Shown here: in pieces, positions 25,896 through 34,712 of the stretch | Numbering within the stretch: the first letter of the stretch is position 1 | Layout of the letters: every line of letters starts with the position of its first letter | NCBI GenBank assembly: GCA_947455865.1 | Contig: CANGQZ010000006.1 | Coordinates: 1-38,956 of the forward strand | Direction of reading: 5' to 3' | DNA: 38,956 bases | Source of the DNA: Sphingomonadaceae bacterium | GTDB taxonomy: Bacteria; Pseudomonadota; Alphaproteobacteria; Sphingomonadales; Sphingomonadaceae | The notes under the pieces: generated by a model | What the model saw: only the letters and a program-made list of their open reading frames with translations | Told to the model about the DNA's origin: nothing | Databases searched by the model: none | Program-made: the position numbers and the translations under genes

Positions 25896-26807
25896 GTGGC
25901 AAGCCTTGGCCTCAGTCTCGACGAACAGAAAGCGGTCGACCGCTTCCGCGCCGCCGTTGTCGAACCGTCGATGACCAGCCTGGTAGTGCTCGACTTCTGG
26001 GCCGAATGGTGCGGGCCGTGCAAGGCGCTCACTCCGCTGCTCGAAAAGGTCTGCGGCGAATATGCCGAAAAGGGCGTGGTCCTGGCCAAGATCAACGTCG
26101 ACGAGGAACAGTTCATCGCCGCGCAGTTCCAGGTGCGCTCGATCCCCACGGTCTACGCGATGTTTCAGGGCCAGCCGATTGCCGAGCTGACCAATGCGCG
26201 CAGCGAATCCCAGCTGAAGGGGCTGCTTGACCAGCTCCTCGCCAAACTGCCCGTGCAGCCGGCGGGCGCGGCACCGGCACAGGATATCACCCCGCTGCTG
26301 GCGATGGGCGAAGAGGTGCTGGCCGGGGGCGAGGCCGAGCGGGCGGCGACGATTTTCGCGCAGATCGTGGAGATCGCGCCGGACAGCGCTGCGGCGCATG
26401 CCGGGCTGGTACGCGCGCTGGTGGGCGCCGGACAGGTTGACGAAGCGGGCGAAGTCATCGCCGCGCTCGATCCGGCGCTGACCGCCGATCCGGCAATTGC
26501 GCAGGCGCGCGCTGCGCTCGAACTGGCGAAGGACCGCCCCGATGACAGCGAATTGGCCGGTCTGCGCATCGCCGCGGCGGCCAACCCTGCGGACATGGAC
26601 GCGCAATTGGCCTTCGCCACCGCCGCTTTTGCCGCAGGTGAGCGCGAGGATGCGGCTCAGACGCTGCTGGCTATGATCGCTGCGGACCGGGCGTGGAACG
26701 AAGGCGCAGCGCGGGCCAAGCTGCTGCAGATCTTCGAAGCGACCGGTCTTGAGGACCCGTGGGTCGCCGCCACCCGGCGCAAGCTTTCGACGATCCTGTT
26801 CGGCTGA
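25896..26807 (+). CDS. YbbN-like thioredoxin with TPR domain
   Basis: 303 residues from GTG 25896, chosen because AGAGGGAG lies at proper spacing and the product begins VASLGLSLDEQKAVDRF. ATG 25836 would add 20 residues with no ribosome-binding site. A thioredoxin domain has WCGPCK (Cys39, Cys42) and SIPTVYAMFQG. From residue about 125 on, helical TPR-like repeats follow (GEAERAATIFAQIVEIAPDS, ALVGAGQVDEAGEVIAALDP). The same architecture is seen in CnoX/YbbN, a thioredoxin-like chaperone that protects proteins under chlorine stress. Downstream by 16 bases is the Lon-domain gene, suggesting co-transcription. Confidence 0.87.
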   Translation: MASLGLSLDEQKAVDRFRAAVVEPSMTSLVVLDFWAEWCGPCKALTPLLEKVCGEYAEKGVVLAKINVDEEQFIAAQFQVRSIPTVYAMFQGQPIAELTNARSESQLKGLLDQLLAKLPVQPAGAAPAQDITPLLAMGEEVLAGGEAERAATIFAQIVEIAPDSAAAHAGLVRALVGAGQVDEAGEVIAALDPALTADPAIAQARAALELAKDRPDDSELAGLRIAAAANPADMDAQLAFATAAFAAGEREDAAQTLLAMIAADRAWNEGAARAKLLQIFEATGLEDPWVAATRRKLSTILFG

Positions 26808-26823
26808 GCCCCCCGCAACTGCC

Positions 26824-27438
26824 ATGCCGCACCAGCGCATCACCATATTTCCGCTTTCCGGCGCGATCCTCTACCCCGGGCTGCAGTTGCCGCTGCATAT
26901 CTTCGAGCCGCGCTACCGGGCGATGGTGAACGATGCGCTGGCGCGCGATCGGCGAATCGGCATCATTCAGCCGCAGCGTCCCGAGGAAGGCTCGCCGCTG
27001 TTCGCGATCGGCTGCCTCGGCCGGATCGGCGAGGTGGAAGCGCTCGACGATGGCCGGTTCAATCTGGTGCTCGAAGGCGAGGCCCGCTTCCGGGTTTTGC
27101 GCGAACTGGATGTGGCGACCCCGTTCCGCCAGATCGAGGCAGAGCTGTTTGCCGAGCGGCAGGGCGAGACTCTGGCCTCGGTCGAACGTGCCGGGTTTGA
27201 GCGCGAGGCGCGGCGCTTCGCGGCCATTCAAGGTTACCGTGTTGACTGGGACGGGGTGGCGCGGCTCGACGATGAAACCCTGATCAACAGCGTCGCCCAG
27301 GTTGCCCCGTTCGATGCGGCGGCGAAGCAGGCCTTGCTCGAAGCGCCCGACCTTGCCGCGCGCTGCGAGCTTATCGTGCAGTTGATGCAGTTCTTTGCCC
27401 GCCGCGACAGCGACGACGACCGGGCGACCTTGCAGTAA
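26824..27438 (+). CDS. Lon N-terminal (substrate-binding) domain protein
   Basis: 204 residues. The pattern ITIFPLSGAILYPGLQLPLH, then IFEPRYRAMVNDALARD and IGCLGRIGEVEALDDGRFNL, is the LON N-terminal domain found alone, without ATPase or protease. Such stand-alone proteins are taken to bind unfolded or degradation-tagged substrates, but their role is not proven. It follows the YbbN-like gene by 16 bases, so both may act in protein quality control (inference). The stop lies 3 bases from that of convergent marC. Confidence 0.88.
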   Translation: MPHQRITIFPLSGAILYPGLQLPLHIFEPRYRAMVNDALARDRRIGIIQPQRPEEGSPLFAIGCLGRIGEVEALDDGRFNLVLEGEARFRVLRELDVATPFRQIEAELFAERQGETLASVERAGFEREARRFAAIQGYRVDWDGVARLDDETLINSVAQVAPFDAAAKQALLEAPDLAARCELIVQLMQFFARRDSDDDRATLQ

Positions 27439-27441
27439 GTC

Positions 27442-28068
27442 CTACGATCCGAAGCTGCCGCGCAGCCCGTCGATCACGAACTGCGCTGCCAGCGCCGCCA
27501 GCAACAGGCCGAGCAGCCGGGTGAGGACGGCTTCGACTTTGTCCCCCAGCAGGCGGATCATCGGCCCGGCGGCAATCAGCGCGAGGAAGCTGAGCACCAT
27601 CACCGCAGCGAGCGCGGCCAGCACAATCAGCGTCCCCTGGGTGCCCTGCGCCCGCGCTGAAAGTAGCATGATCGAAGCGATCGAGCCCGGCCCGGCGAGC
27701 ATCGGCATCGCCATCGGAAAGACCGACACGTCTTCCACCGGCGGGTGACTACGGATTTTCTCGGCGCGCCCTTCGCGGCGTTCGGTGCGCTTTTCGAAGA
27801 CCATTTCCAGCGCGATCAGGAACAGCATGATCCCGCCGGCGATGCGGAAGGAATCGAGTTCGATGTGCAGGAAGCCAAGCAGGGCCTCGCCGAACAGCGC
27901 GAATACAACGAGAATGGCGGCAGCGATGAGGCATGCCCGCATCGCCATGACCGCTGCCTGGCGGTGGCTCGCGCCCGCGGTCAGCCCGGCATAGATCGGG
28001 GCACACCCAGGCGGGTCGATCACCACGAACAGCGTCACGAACGCGGAGATGAACAGGTCCAGCATCAC
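27442..28068 (-). CDS. MarC-family inner-membrane protein
   Basis: 208 residues, six predicted membrane helices. The start MLDLFISAFVTLFVVIDPPG is typical of MarC proteins, with the conserved Asp-Pro-Pro-Gly motif in helix 1, and later LFLIALEMVF and MPMLAGPGSIASIMLLSARA. The family is common but no substrate is known; the old link to multiple antibiotic resistance was not confirmed. Its ATG lies 2 bases from the stop of the upstream minus-strand gene, indicating an operon with it. Confidence 0.88.
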   Translation of the reverse strand: MMLDLFISAFVTLFVVIDPPGCAPIYAGLTAGASHRQAAVMAMRACLIAAAILVVFALFGEALLGFLHIELDSFRIAGGIMLFLIALEMVFEKRTERREGRAEKIRSHPPVEDVSVFPMAMPMLAGPGSIASIMLLSARAQGTQGTLIVLAALAAVMVLSFLALIAAGPMIRLLGDKVEAVLTRLLGLLLAALAAQFVIDGLRGSFGS

Positions 28069-28069
28069 G

Positions 28070-28816
28070 TCATTCGTTCGGCACCGCAGCGGCGACCAGT
28101 TCGTTCAACAGGTCGCGCTGCTCGCCATCCTCCAGCCAGCTGACCGAGAACTTGTGGGCACCGTCCAAATCGACCCGGACGGACCATTGCACAGTCCCAT
28201 CAGGCGATTGGCCGGTGCGGGAATATGGATCGAGCGGCGGCAAATCCTTGATCCGCACCGGCTTGGGCTTGCCCGGCTTGCCTCTGCGCGGCGGGGTGGG
28301 CGCAGCCTTGGCGGGCTCGGGGCACTGCGCCACATGAGCCGGGATCATCTCGGGCACTTTCTGATCGATCACATCGGTATCGTTGTGGGTGAAAACCCAT
28401 TTGTAGCGGCCATCGGGCTGGCGCTGCCAGATGGTGGTGAAATAGCCGTTCTGCGTCTCGTCCTGCCAGGCACCATGCGAGACGACCAATATCCCGTCAC
28501 AGCTCGACCAGACTTCATGCGTCTGCCACGTCATCGCCTTAGGCGGGTTGGGCCGGCCCTTGAGCCACTCCTGCGCCCAAACCAGCCGCGGGTATGGCAT
28601 CACGGCATCGGGCGCTGCGGCAGCAGCGAAAGCGGTCCATTGGCCGCGCGTGGCGGCATCTTTGGCCAAAGCCAGCTCGGCTGCGATCACTGCGCTGGGG
28701 TTGGCGTAGGAATTGCGCGTCGGCTTGGCCTCACCCACCTTGGCGGTGGGCGCTGCGGGCGGCGCGGCGGTGATCGGTGCGGCGATCAGGGCGAGCGCAA
28801 GAACAAGGCGTTTCAT
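28070..28816 (-). CDS. Secreted protein of unknown function
   Basis: 248 residues from ATG 28816, with AAAAGGT ribosome-binding site; the frame stays open to 28864. A signal peptide (MKRLVLALALIAAPITAAPP) is followed by a domain with an NTF2-like feel: AAELALAKDAATRGQWTAFA, then FTTIWQRQPDGRYKWVFTHN and DGAHKFSVSWLEDGEQRDLL. There is a basic Pro/Lys-rich linker (PPRRGKPGKPKPVRI). I do not recognise a named family. Two genes, this one and marC, share a transcript. Confidence 0.7.
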   Translation of the reverse strand: MKRLVLALALIAAPITAAPPAAPTAKVGEAKPTRNSYANPSAVIAAELALAKDAATRGQWTAFAAAAAPDAVMPYPRLVWAQEWLKGRPNPPKAMTWQTHEVWSSCDGILVVSHGAWQDETQNGYFTTIWQRQPDGRYKWVFTHNDTDVIDQKVPEMIPAHVAQCPEPAKAAPTPPRRGKPGKPKPVRIKDLPPLDPYSRTGQSPDGTVQWSVRVDLDGAHKFSVSWLEDGEQRDLLNELVAAAVPNE

Positions 28817-28873
28817 CGGGTTACCTTTTGAAATTGGAACGGACCGTGCCCCGCGCCCTCTCATACTCGCACA

Positions 28874-28893
28874 GGTTTCAACTGTGTGAAACC
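28874..28893 (-). terminator. Hairpin just after folD
   Basis: GGTTTCA (28874-28880) and TGAAACC (28887-28893) make a 7-base stem with a 6-base loop, 3 bases downstream of the folD stop on the minus strand. It has no T-run, so this may be a weak terminator or an mRNA-stabilising hairpin. Confidence 0.4.
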
Positions 28894-28896
28894 GCG

Positions 28897-29784
28897 TCAG
28901 AGCGAGGACGGCGGCGCCAGTCCGATGTTGCGGTGCGCTGCGATCAGGGTGTTGCGCAGCAGCACGGCAATGGTCATCGGCCCGACCCCGCCCGGCACCG
29001 GGGTGATCGCGCCGGCGACGGCGCTGGCCCCGGCGAAATCAACATCGCCAACCAGCCGGGTCTTGCCTTCGGTCTGCGCGGCGATGCGGTTGATGCCCAC
29101 ATCGATCACGGTGGCGCCGGGCTTGAGCCACTCACCCTTGACCATTTCCGGGCGGCCGACGGCAGCGACGACGATATCGCCGCGGCGCACCACCTGCGCC
29201 AGATCGCGGGTCCGGCTGTGCGCGATGGTGACCGTGCAGCTTTCCGCGAGGAGCAGTTGCGCCATCGGTTTGCCGACAATGTTCGAGCGGCCGATCACCA
29301 CCGCCTCCAGCCCCGACAGGTCGCCCAGCCGGTCTTTCAGCAGCATCAGGCACCCGAGTGGGGTGCAGGGGACAAACCCCGCCTGGCCCACCGCGAGGCG
29401 GCCGGCATTGACCACGTGGAACCCGTCGACGTCCTTGTCGGGGCTGATCGCGGCGATCACTGCCTGCTCGTCGATATGCGCCGGCAGCGGTAACTGGACG
29501 AGGATGCCGTCAACCGCCGGATCGGCATTGAGCCGGCCAACCAGCGCGAGCAATTCGGCCTCGGGCGTCTCGGCCGGCAAGCGGTGTTCGAAGCTGGCCA
29601 TGCCGGCGGCGATGGTCTGCTTGCCTTTGTTGCGGACATAGACCTGACTCGCCGGGTCTTCGCCCACCAGCACTACCGCCAGCCCGGCCTTGCGCCCCGC
29701 CTCAGCCGCGAAAGCCGCCGCCTGTTCACTCACGCGCTGCCGCAGGCCTTCGGCGAAGGCCTTTCCGTCGATCAGGTCCGCCAT
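28897..29784 (-). CDS. folD: Bifunctional FolD, methylene-THF dehydrogenase/cyclohydrolase
   Basis: 295 residues. It interconverts 5,10-methylene- and 10-formyl-tetrahydrofolate with NADP in the cytoplasm. Seen: [14 protein letters not shown], with catalytic Tyr49 and Lys53; [17 protein letters not shown]; the NADP-binding [17 protein letters not shown]; and [17 protein letters not shown] near the C-terminus. The start ATG overlaps the YggT stop by one base (TGATG), so translation is coupled. Confidence 0.95.
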   Translation of the reverse strand: MADLIDGKAFAEGLRQRVSEQAAAFAAEAGRKAGLAVVLVGEDPASQVYVRNKGKQTIAAGMASFEHRLPAETPEAELLALVGRLNADPAVDGILVQLPLPAHIDEQAVIAAISPDKDVDGFHVVNAGRLAVGQAGFVPCTPLGCLMLLKDRLGDLSGLEAVVIGRSNIVGKPMAQLLLAESCTVTIAHSRTRDLAQVVRRGDIVVAAVGRPEMVKGEWLKPGATVIDVGINRIAAQTEGKTRLVGDVDFAGASAVAGAITPVPGGVGPMTIAVLLRNTLIAAHRNIGLAPPSSL

Positions 29785-30128
29785 CAGATCGTGCCCGCGA
29801 TGGCCGCGTATGTGATGACTTTTTGCAGCACGGTCAGCCCGACGATCAGCACCAGCGGCGAGAAATCGAGCGCGCCGGTATCGGGAATGATCCGTGCCAT
29901 CGCCTTACGCACCGGTTTGAGAATCGGATCGAGCAGCGCGTTGACCGCCTGCCAGACCGCGGCAACGAACTGGTTGTGGAGGTTTACCACATTGAACGAG
30001 ATCAGCAGGCTCAGCACGAACTGGACAATGATGATCGTGACGAGGATGTTGATCAGGTAAGCGACAATGTCAGCGACGGCAAAAAGCAGCACCTTGGGGC
30101 CTTTCCGCGGAAAACCAGCCAAGGCCAT
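29784..30128 (-). CDS. YggT-family membrane protein
   Basis: 114 residues; two to three membrane helices. [20 protein letters not shown], the short linker with [20 protein letters not shown] and the final [18 protein letters not shown] helix ([17 protein letters not shown]) are the YggT pattern. YggT proteins are linked to cell-shape, osmotic or division functions in various species, without a settled reaction. ATG 30128 is used; GTG 30092 is a possible later start. One-base overlap with folD. Confidence 0.85.
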   Translation of the reverse strand: MALAGFPRKGPKVLLFAVADIVAYLINILVTIIIVQFVLSLLISFNVVNLHNQFVAAVWQAVNALLDPILKPVRKAMARIIPDTGALDFSPLVLIVGLTVLQKVITYAAIAGTI

Positions 30129-30206
30129 TAGCGGCTTGCTGCAGTGAAGTCACGGCCCGCCCGGCGGCGGTGACAATTTGGCATGGACGGCGCCAGTCAG
30201 CGGCCG

Positions 30207-30746
30207 TCAGGGATTGGTCCAGGGCTCGCGTGTCGCTGCGTCAATGTGCCAGAGCAACTGTTCGGTGGTGGCTCCGTCGACGTTGTTGACCCGCCGCAGC
30301 GTCACAGTGCCTGCGGTCCGGCGGGCACCGTCGCGCACCGTTACCGCCGCGGTATAGTAGATCGAACCTGCGGCCCCTTCCTGGTCGACGGTGCCGATGG
30401 TCACTCGCGGCTGGCGCAGATGGTCCCAACGCGCGGCGAAAGTCTTCGGGTCCAGCCCGCTGTCCTCGCCGTGATTACCCCAAAGTGCGCGCACCGCAGC
30501 CCAGTCCCGCCGCTCGATCGCCGCGCCCCATCCGCGCAGGACGGTGTCAGGCGAGGGCTGCCGCGCATAAGTCGCTGGCGCTTCCGCCGTGGGCTGCGCT
30601 GCCACGACCGTTGCCGGTTGAACTTCGTCAGGCGTTTGGGGCACCGCCGTCGCAGCTGGCGGTGCGGGGGGCTGCCGGTCGCAGCCGGCGAGGTGAAGGG
30701 AAATGGCGAGCGCAGCCGCAGCGGCTGCCGTTCGGCGCAGGGTCAT
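30207..30746 (-). CDS. Predicted lipoprotein
   Basis: 179 residues from ATG 30746 (MTLRRTAAAAAALAISLHLA, then Cys). The lipobox LAGC places the lipidated Cys near residue 21. After a Pro/Ala-rich linker comes an ordered domain with DTVLRGWGAAIERRDWAAVR and TVDQEGAAGSIYYTAAVTVR, similar in feel to NTF2-like or periplasmic lipid-anchored domains. Function unknown. It follows argB on the same strand after 35 bases. Confidence 0.72.
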   Translation of the reverse strand: MTLRRTAAAAAALAISLHLAGCDRQPPAPPAATAVPQTPDEVQPATVVAAQPTAEAPATYARQPSPDTVLRGWGAAIERRDWAAVRALWGNHGEDSGLDPKTFAARWDHLRQPRVTIGTVDQEGAAGSIYYTAAVTVRDGARRTAGTVTLRRVNNVDGATTEQLLWHIDAATREPWTNP

Positions 30747-30781
30747 GGACAGGGGACGCGCCACCGGCGTCTGTGTTCTCG

Positions 30782-31693
30782 TCAATCCGCCCGGATCAGC
30801 GTGCCCGCACCCTTCGAGGTGAACACTTCAAGCAGCATCGCATGGCTGACCCGGCCATCAAGCACCACCGCCGCCTCGCACCCGGCCTCAACCGCGTGGA
30901 CGCAGGTTTCGAGCTTGGGGATCATCCCGCCCTTGATCGTGCCTTCTTCGGTCAGTCCGGCGATGTCTGAAGGAGTCAGGTCAGTGAGCAGCGCGCCGTG
31001 CTTGTCGAGCACGCCGGGTACGTCGGTAAGCAGGAACAGCCGCGCCGCGCCGAGTGCGGCAGCGATCGATCCGGCCATCGTATCGGCATTGATGTTGTAA
31101 GTTTCCCCGTCCGGACCAGCCGCGATCGGGGCGATCACCGGGATCATCCCGGCGGCCAGAGCGGTTTCGATGATAGTGGTATCGATCACATCGGGTTCAC
31201 CCACGAAGCCGAGATCGACCTGCAGTTCCTCGTCGGTATCGGGATCGCGCGTCGTGCGCTCCACCTTGCGGGCGATAACAAGGTTGCCGTCCTTACCCGA
31301 TATCCCAAGGCCCTTGCCGCCGGCGCCGGCGATCCAGCCCACCAGCTGCTTGTTGATCGCGCCACACAGCACCATCTCGGCGATATCGGCGGTGGCCTTG
31401 TCGGTCACGCGCAGGCCATCGACGAACCGGCTTTCCACCCCGAGCTTGCGCAGCATATCGCCAATCTGGGGGCCGCCGCCGTGAACCACCACCGGATTGA
31501 TCCCAACCGCTTTCAGCAGCACTACGTCCTGCGCGAAATCGAGTGCGAGTTCGGGATCGCCCATGGCGTGGCCGCCATACTTGACCACGAAAGTGCGGCC
31601 TTCGTAACGCTGCAGATAGGGCAGCGCCTCGATCAGGGTTTCGGCCTTGGCCAGCATGGCCGGATCGTGCGCGGTATCTTGTGATTGGGTCAT
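30782..31693 (-). CDS. argB: Acetylglutamate kinase ArgB
   Basis: 303 residues from ATG 31693; the frame stays open upstream to 31939 without homology. It phosphorylates N-acetyl-L-glutamate, the second step of arginine synthesis, and is usually feedback-inhibited by arginine. Seen: [11 protein letters not shown] (Lys38), [56 protein letters not shown] and [20 protein letters not shown]. Length and motifs are normal. Confidence 0.95.
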   Translation of the reverse strand: MTQSQDTAHDPAMLAKAETLIEALPYLQRYEGRTFVVKYGGHAMGDPELALDFAQDVVLLKAVGINPVVVHGGGPQIGDMLRKLGVESRFVDGLRVTDKATADIAEMVLCGAINKQLVGWIAGAGGKGLGISGKDGNLVIARKVERTTRDPDTDEELQVDLGFVGEPDVIDTTIIETALAAGMIPVIAPIAAGPDGETYNINADTMAGSIAAALGAARLFLLTDVPGVLDKHGALLTDLTPSDIAGLTEEGTIKGGMIPKLETCVHAVEAGCEAAVVLDGRVSHAMLLEVFTSKGAGTLIRAD

Positions 31694-31734
31694 GACCGCG
31701 CCTTTAGACCCCTGTTCGGCAAATTGAAGCCCTT

Positions 31735-32412
31735 TCAGGCCCGGTCGAGCCGGCGGCCGATCGCGACGAACAAGTAGATCAGCGGCGGGACCATGATAGT
31801 CGAGAGCAGCAGCTTGGAGACGATCTGGGCCACCATCATCGATCCCAGCGGCAAATCCTGTCCGGCGAAGCTGATCGTCATGAACAGCACGGTATCGACC
31901 ACTTGCGAAAGCAGCGAAGCAATCCACGCCCGCAGCCACAAGGCCCGGCCGGTGCCGGCGCCGCCTTTCCCAGCCAGCCGCGCGAACACCGCGACGTTGA
32001 GCGTCTGCGAGGTGCCATAGGCGATCAGGCCGGCAAACTGCATCCGCGCGCCTTGGCCCAGCAGGCGGGCGAATGCCTCTTGATCGTGCCAGAACGGCGC
32101 GGGGGGTACCACGTTGATCACGAAAACCAGCAGCAGCATCGAGGCGATGAGCGGCACGAACCCGAACCGGACAAGCCGGTTGGCGGCGCGCGTGCCGTGC
32201 AGTTCAGCCACTGTGCTGGCCAGCACCACCAGCAGCAGGAACGCGAATATGCCGGATTCGACCCCGAGTGAACCGAGCAGCGGCCATTCGCCCAGCGAGG
32301 CCAGCTTGGTCCCGAGCACTCCGGCAAGAACGCAGAGCCCGCCGTAAAGCGTCGCGGCTGCGAACAGCGAGGGCGGGAAGGCGGGCGCCGTGCTGGCGGG
32401 GGCTGATTCCAT
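31735..32412 (-). CDS. Queuosine precursor transporter (YhhQ/DUF165)
   Basis: 225 residues from ATG 32412; ATG 32439 is a possible start that adds 9. Six membrane helices, with [20 protein letters not shown], then [20 protein letters not shown] and [18 protein letters not shown] as the core of the YhhQ family. YhhQ imports queuosine precursors (preQ0/preQ1), as shown in E. coli. The gene diverges from a CNT nucleoside transporter across a 98-base gap, a pairing that would suit salvage of nucleobases or nucleosides. Confidence 0.87.
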   Translation of the reverse strand: MESAPASTAPAFPPSLFAAATLYGGLCVLAGVLGTKLASLGEWPLLGSLGVESGIFAFLLLVVLASTVAELHGTRAANRLVRFGFVPLIASMLLLVFVINVVPPAPFWHDQEAFARLLGQGARMQFAGLIAYGTSQTLNVAVFARLAGKGGAGTGRALWLRAWIASLLSQVVDTVLFMTISFAGQDLPLGSMMVAQIVSKLLLSTIMVPPLIYLFVAIGRRLDRA

Positions 32413-32510
32413 CGCCAAAGTGTAGCGTTGCGGCGTCATTCCGAACAGGGCGGGCAAAGCTGCAAGGCGGGGCTTCCCACAGGCTTTGTCGCAATCTAGC
32501 ATCGGTTCCC

Positions 32511-33764
32511 ATGCACATTCTCACCAGCCTCGCCGGCATGGCCCTGATCCTTGCCATCGCCGTGCTGCTTTCGGCCGACCGCAGGGCGATTTCGCTCCGG
32601 GTGGTGGCTCCGGCCTTCGCGCTGCAAGCGGGGCTCGCCGGGCTGGTGCTCTATGTCCCGCCGGGCCGCGCTGCGCTAAATGCTGCGGCGGCGGGCGTGG
32701 GCGATCTGCTCGGCTATGCCGGAGTCGGGGTGAAGCTGCTGTTCGGGCCGCTGGCCGATGCCAACATCTTCGCGATTTCGTCGCTGCCGGTGATCGTGTT
32801 CTTCTCGGCGCTGATCTCGATCCTCTATTACGTCGGCATCATGCAGCTGGTAATCCGCTGGCTCGGCGGAGCGCTGCGCATGGTCACCGGGATCAGCCGG
32901 GTCGAAAGCCTGTGCGCCGCCGCCAACATCTTCGTTGGCCAGTCCGAGGCGCCGCTGGTGATCCGGCCTTACCTCGCGGGCCTCGCCCCGTCGCAGGTGT
33001 TCTGCGTGATGACTGTGGGCATGGCCGGGGTCGCGGGCACGATCCTCGCCGCCTATGCCGCGATGGGCATCCGCATCGATTACCTGGTCGCCGCATCGTT
33101 CATGTCTGCGCCGGGCGGGGTGCTGATGGCCAAGCTGATCATGCCCGATCCGCGCACCGCCACGGCGGAGGGCGCCGATGGCGAGGAGATCGCGCTCGAA
33201 CGCGCCGACGCCCCGCCGGCGCAGGAGCACGAGGAAGAGCGGCCCGCCAACATCATCATGGCCGCCGCCCAAGGCGCGCAGACCGGGGTCAAGCTCGCCG
33301 TCGCGGTGGGGGCGATGGTGCTGGCGTTCGTGGCGCTGGTGGCGCTGGCCAACGGCATTCTCGGCGCGGTGGGCGGCTGGTTCGGCCATCCCGGGCTGAC
33401 CTTCCAAGGCCTGATCGGGCCGCTGTTTTCCCCGCTGTTCTACCTGCTTGGCGTCGGAAACTGGTCCGAAGCGGCGCAGGCGGGGGGCCTGTTCGGCACC
33501 AAAGTGGTGCTCAACGAATTCATCGCCTTCGGCGATCTCGGCAAGATGACCGCGCTGCCCGAACGGACCGTCGCGATCGTCACCTTCGCGCTCTGCGGCT
33601 TTGCCAACTTCAGCTCGATCGCGATCCAGATGGCGGTGACCGGCGGGCTCGCGCCCAACCAGCGCCCGGTGATCGCCAAGCTGGGGATCAAGGCGCTGAT
33701 CGCCGGGAGCCTGTCGAACCTGATGAGCGCGGCGCTGGCGGGGCTGTTCCTCGGGCTGCGGTAA
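32511..33764 (+). CDS. CNT-family nucleoside transporter (NupC type)
   Basis: 417 residues from ATG 32511; the frame continues upstream to 32268 antisense to the queuosine precursor transporter. Seen: the nucleoside-recognition stretch ANIFVGQSEAPLVIRPYLAG, then GTKVVLNEFIAFGDLGKM and ALCGFANFSSIAIQMAVTGG, all typical of concentrative nucleoside transporters that use Na+ or H+. A His/Glu-rich charged loop (APPAQEHEEERPANI) sits in the middle. Substrate range cannot be deduced. Confidence 0.92.
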   Translation: MHILTSLAGMALILAIAVLLSADRRAISLRVVAPAFALQAGLAGLVLYVPPGRAALNAAAAGVGDLLGYAGVGVKLLFGPLADANIFAISSLPVIVFFSALISILYYVGIMQLVIRWLGGALRMVTGISRVESLCAAANIFVGQSEAPLVIRPYLAGLAPSQVFCVMTVGMAGVAGTILAAYAAMGIRIDYLVAASFMSAPGGVLMAKLIMPDPRTATAEGADGEEIALERADAPPAQEHEEERPANIIMAAAQGAQTGVKLAVAVGAMVLAFVALVALANGILGAVGGWFGHPGLTFQGLIGPLFSPLFYLLGVGNWSEAAQAGGLFGTKVVLNEFIAFGDLGKMTALPERTVAIVTFALCGFANFSSIAIQMAVTGGLAPNQRPVIAKLGIKALIAGSLSNLMSAALAGLFLGLR

Positions 33765-33860
33765 ATCCTCAGAAATGCGGGGGTAGTTTCTCCATTCCGG
33801 CGGCAAACCACGGACAAGCCCGGATGGAACCGGGCGGCCTTCCGGCGTGTTTGCCGGCGC

Positions 33861-34235
33861 ATGGCCATCCCCCTCCTGGCGCTCGCCGCCGCTTTCGCCC
33901 TGTGCCCTCCGGGCCCCCGCACCACCTGCGTCGTCGATGGAGACACCTTCTGGCTTGGCGGCGAGAAGATCCGCATCGCCGATATCAACGCCCCCGAAAC
34001 CCACGGCGCGCAGTGTCCGGATGAACTGGCGCGCGGCGAAGCGGCGACGCGGCGGCTGATCGCGCTGCTCAACGCCGGGCCGTTCTCGCTGGAGCCCTAC
34101 CCGCGTGACCGCGACAAATACGGCCGGCTGCTGCGGGTGGTGGTGCGGCGCGGGCGCAGCCTTGGCGCCGAGCTGGTGGCGGAAGGCCTGGCCGAGCCGT
34201 GGCAGGGCCGGCGCGGCGACTGGTGCGCCCGATAG
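33861..34235 (+). CDS. Small thermonuclease-family (SNase-like) protein
   Basis: 124 residues. The SNase pattern is present: VVDGDTFWLGGEKIRIADIN, then APE, with likely catalytic residues Arg38, Asp41, Glu46 and Arg89 (DRDKYGRLL) and a final GLAEPW. A hydrophobic start (MAIPLLALAAAFALCPPGP) may be a signal or anchor. It is shorter than staphylococcal nuclease after the core. It would cleave DNA or RNA with Ca2+, probably outside the cytoplasm. It stands 96 bases after the transporter gene. Confidence 0.85.
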   Translation: MAIPLLALAAAFALCPPGPRTTCVVDGDTFWLGGEKIRIADINAPETHGAQCPDELARGEAATRRLIALLNAGPFSLEPYPRDRDKYGRLLRVVVRRGRSLGAELVAEGLAEPWQGRRGDWCAR

Positions 34236-34349
34236 CACTGCCCAGACGCAGAATAACCAATTCTCAACCATGGGCGGTTAGATCGATGTCATATCGGGGG
34301 ACCGCCGACAGCTGCGTCGTTCCGGCCCCGCAGGAAAAGGGCCGCTTGC

Positions 34350-34529
34350 ATGGCCACGAGTGAACCGACCGAACGCGGCCCCGACCGCCGCGTCGCCCAG
34401 CGCCGGGCGGATGATCGCCGTGCGGACGATCGCCGCGCCGTGCAGGCCCCGATCGCTTTCGCCGACCGCCGCCAGGGCGAGCGCCGCACGGGCGACCGCC
34501 GCACCGGCGCGGACCGCCGCGAGGGCTGA
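34350..34529 (+). CDS. 59-residue Arg-Arg-repeat microprotein
   Basis: ATG 34350 has AGGAAAAGGG upstream. The product is almost wholly charged: it starts MATSEPTERGPDRRVAQRRA, has DDRRADDRRAV, a short hydrophobic island (QAPIAFA) and then DRRQGERRTGDRRTGADRR. The repeated (D/E)RR(x)3-4 unit is of the kind seen in the linkers of signalling proteins and in stand-alone small proteins. It could equally be low-complexity. The unusual regularity and the ribosome-binding site favour a real gene. No function known. Confidence 0.5.
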   Translation: MATSEPTERGPDRRVAQRRADDRRADDRRAVQAPIAFADRRQGERRTGDRRTGADRREG

Positions 34530-34542
34530 GCGCTCCCGCGCA

Positions 34543-34576
34543 AGTTGACACAGTTGACACGGTTCCTGCGCAGGAA
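34543..34576. repeat. Tandem 9-mer and adjoining 14-base palindrome
   Basis: AGTTGACAC occurs twice in direct tandem (34543-34560), then two bases later comes the perfect palindrome TTCCTGCGCAGGAA (34563-34576). It lies in the 183-base gap between convergent genes ending at 34529 and 34713. The TTGACA cores could be mistaken for -35 boxes, but no -10 follows. The rest of the gap holds nothing I can assign. Confidence 0.55.
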
Positions 34577-34712
34577 TTTCTGCCGGGTCTGACGCGCCGC
34601 AAATGGCCGCCGGGTGAACGGCCGACAAGCATGATTTACCGCGTGAAAGAGCCGCGCGCAGCGTTCCACACCAGCGCTCTGTAGGACAGGCTTTTGTGCG
34701 CCGCGTGGCCTC

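Noticed and set aside
32676..34271. 531-codon minus-strand frame and a 512-codon plus-strand frame over the nucleoside transporter
   Set aside because: Both overlap the CNT gene, which has clear family motifs; both are low-complexity and Arg/Gly/His-rich.
34543..34560. Two TTGACA motifs as tandem promoters
   Set aside because: No -10 element at 16-18 bases from either copy and no gene starts downstream on that strand for more than 800 bases.
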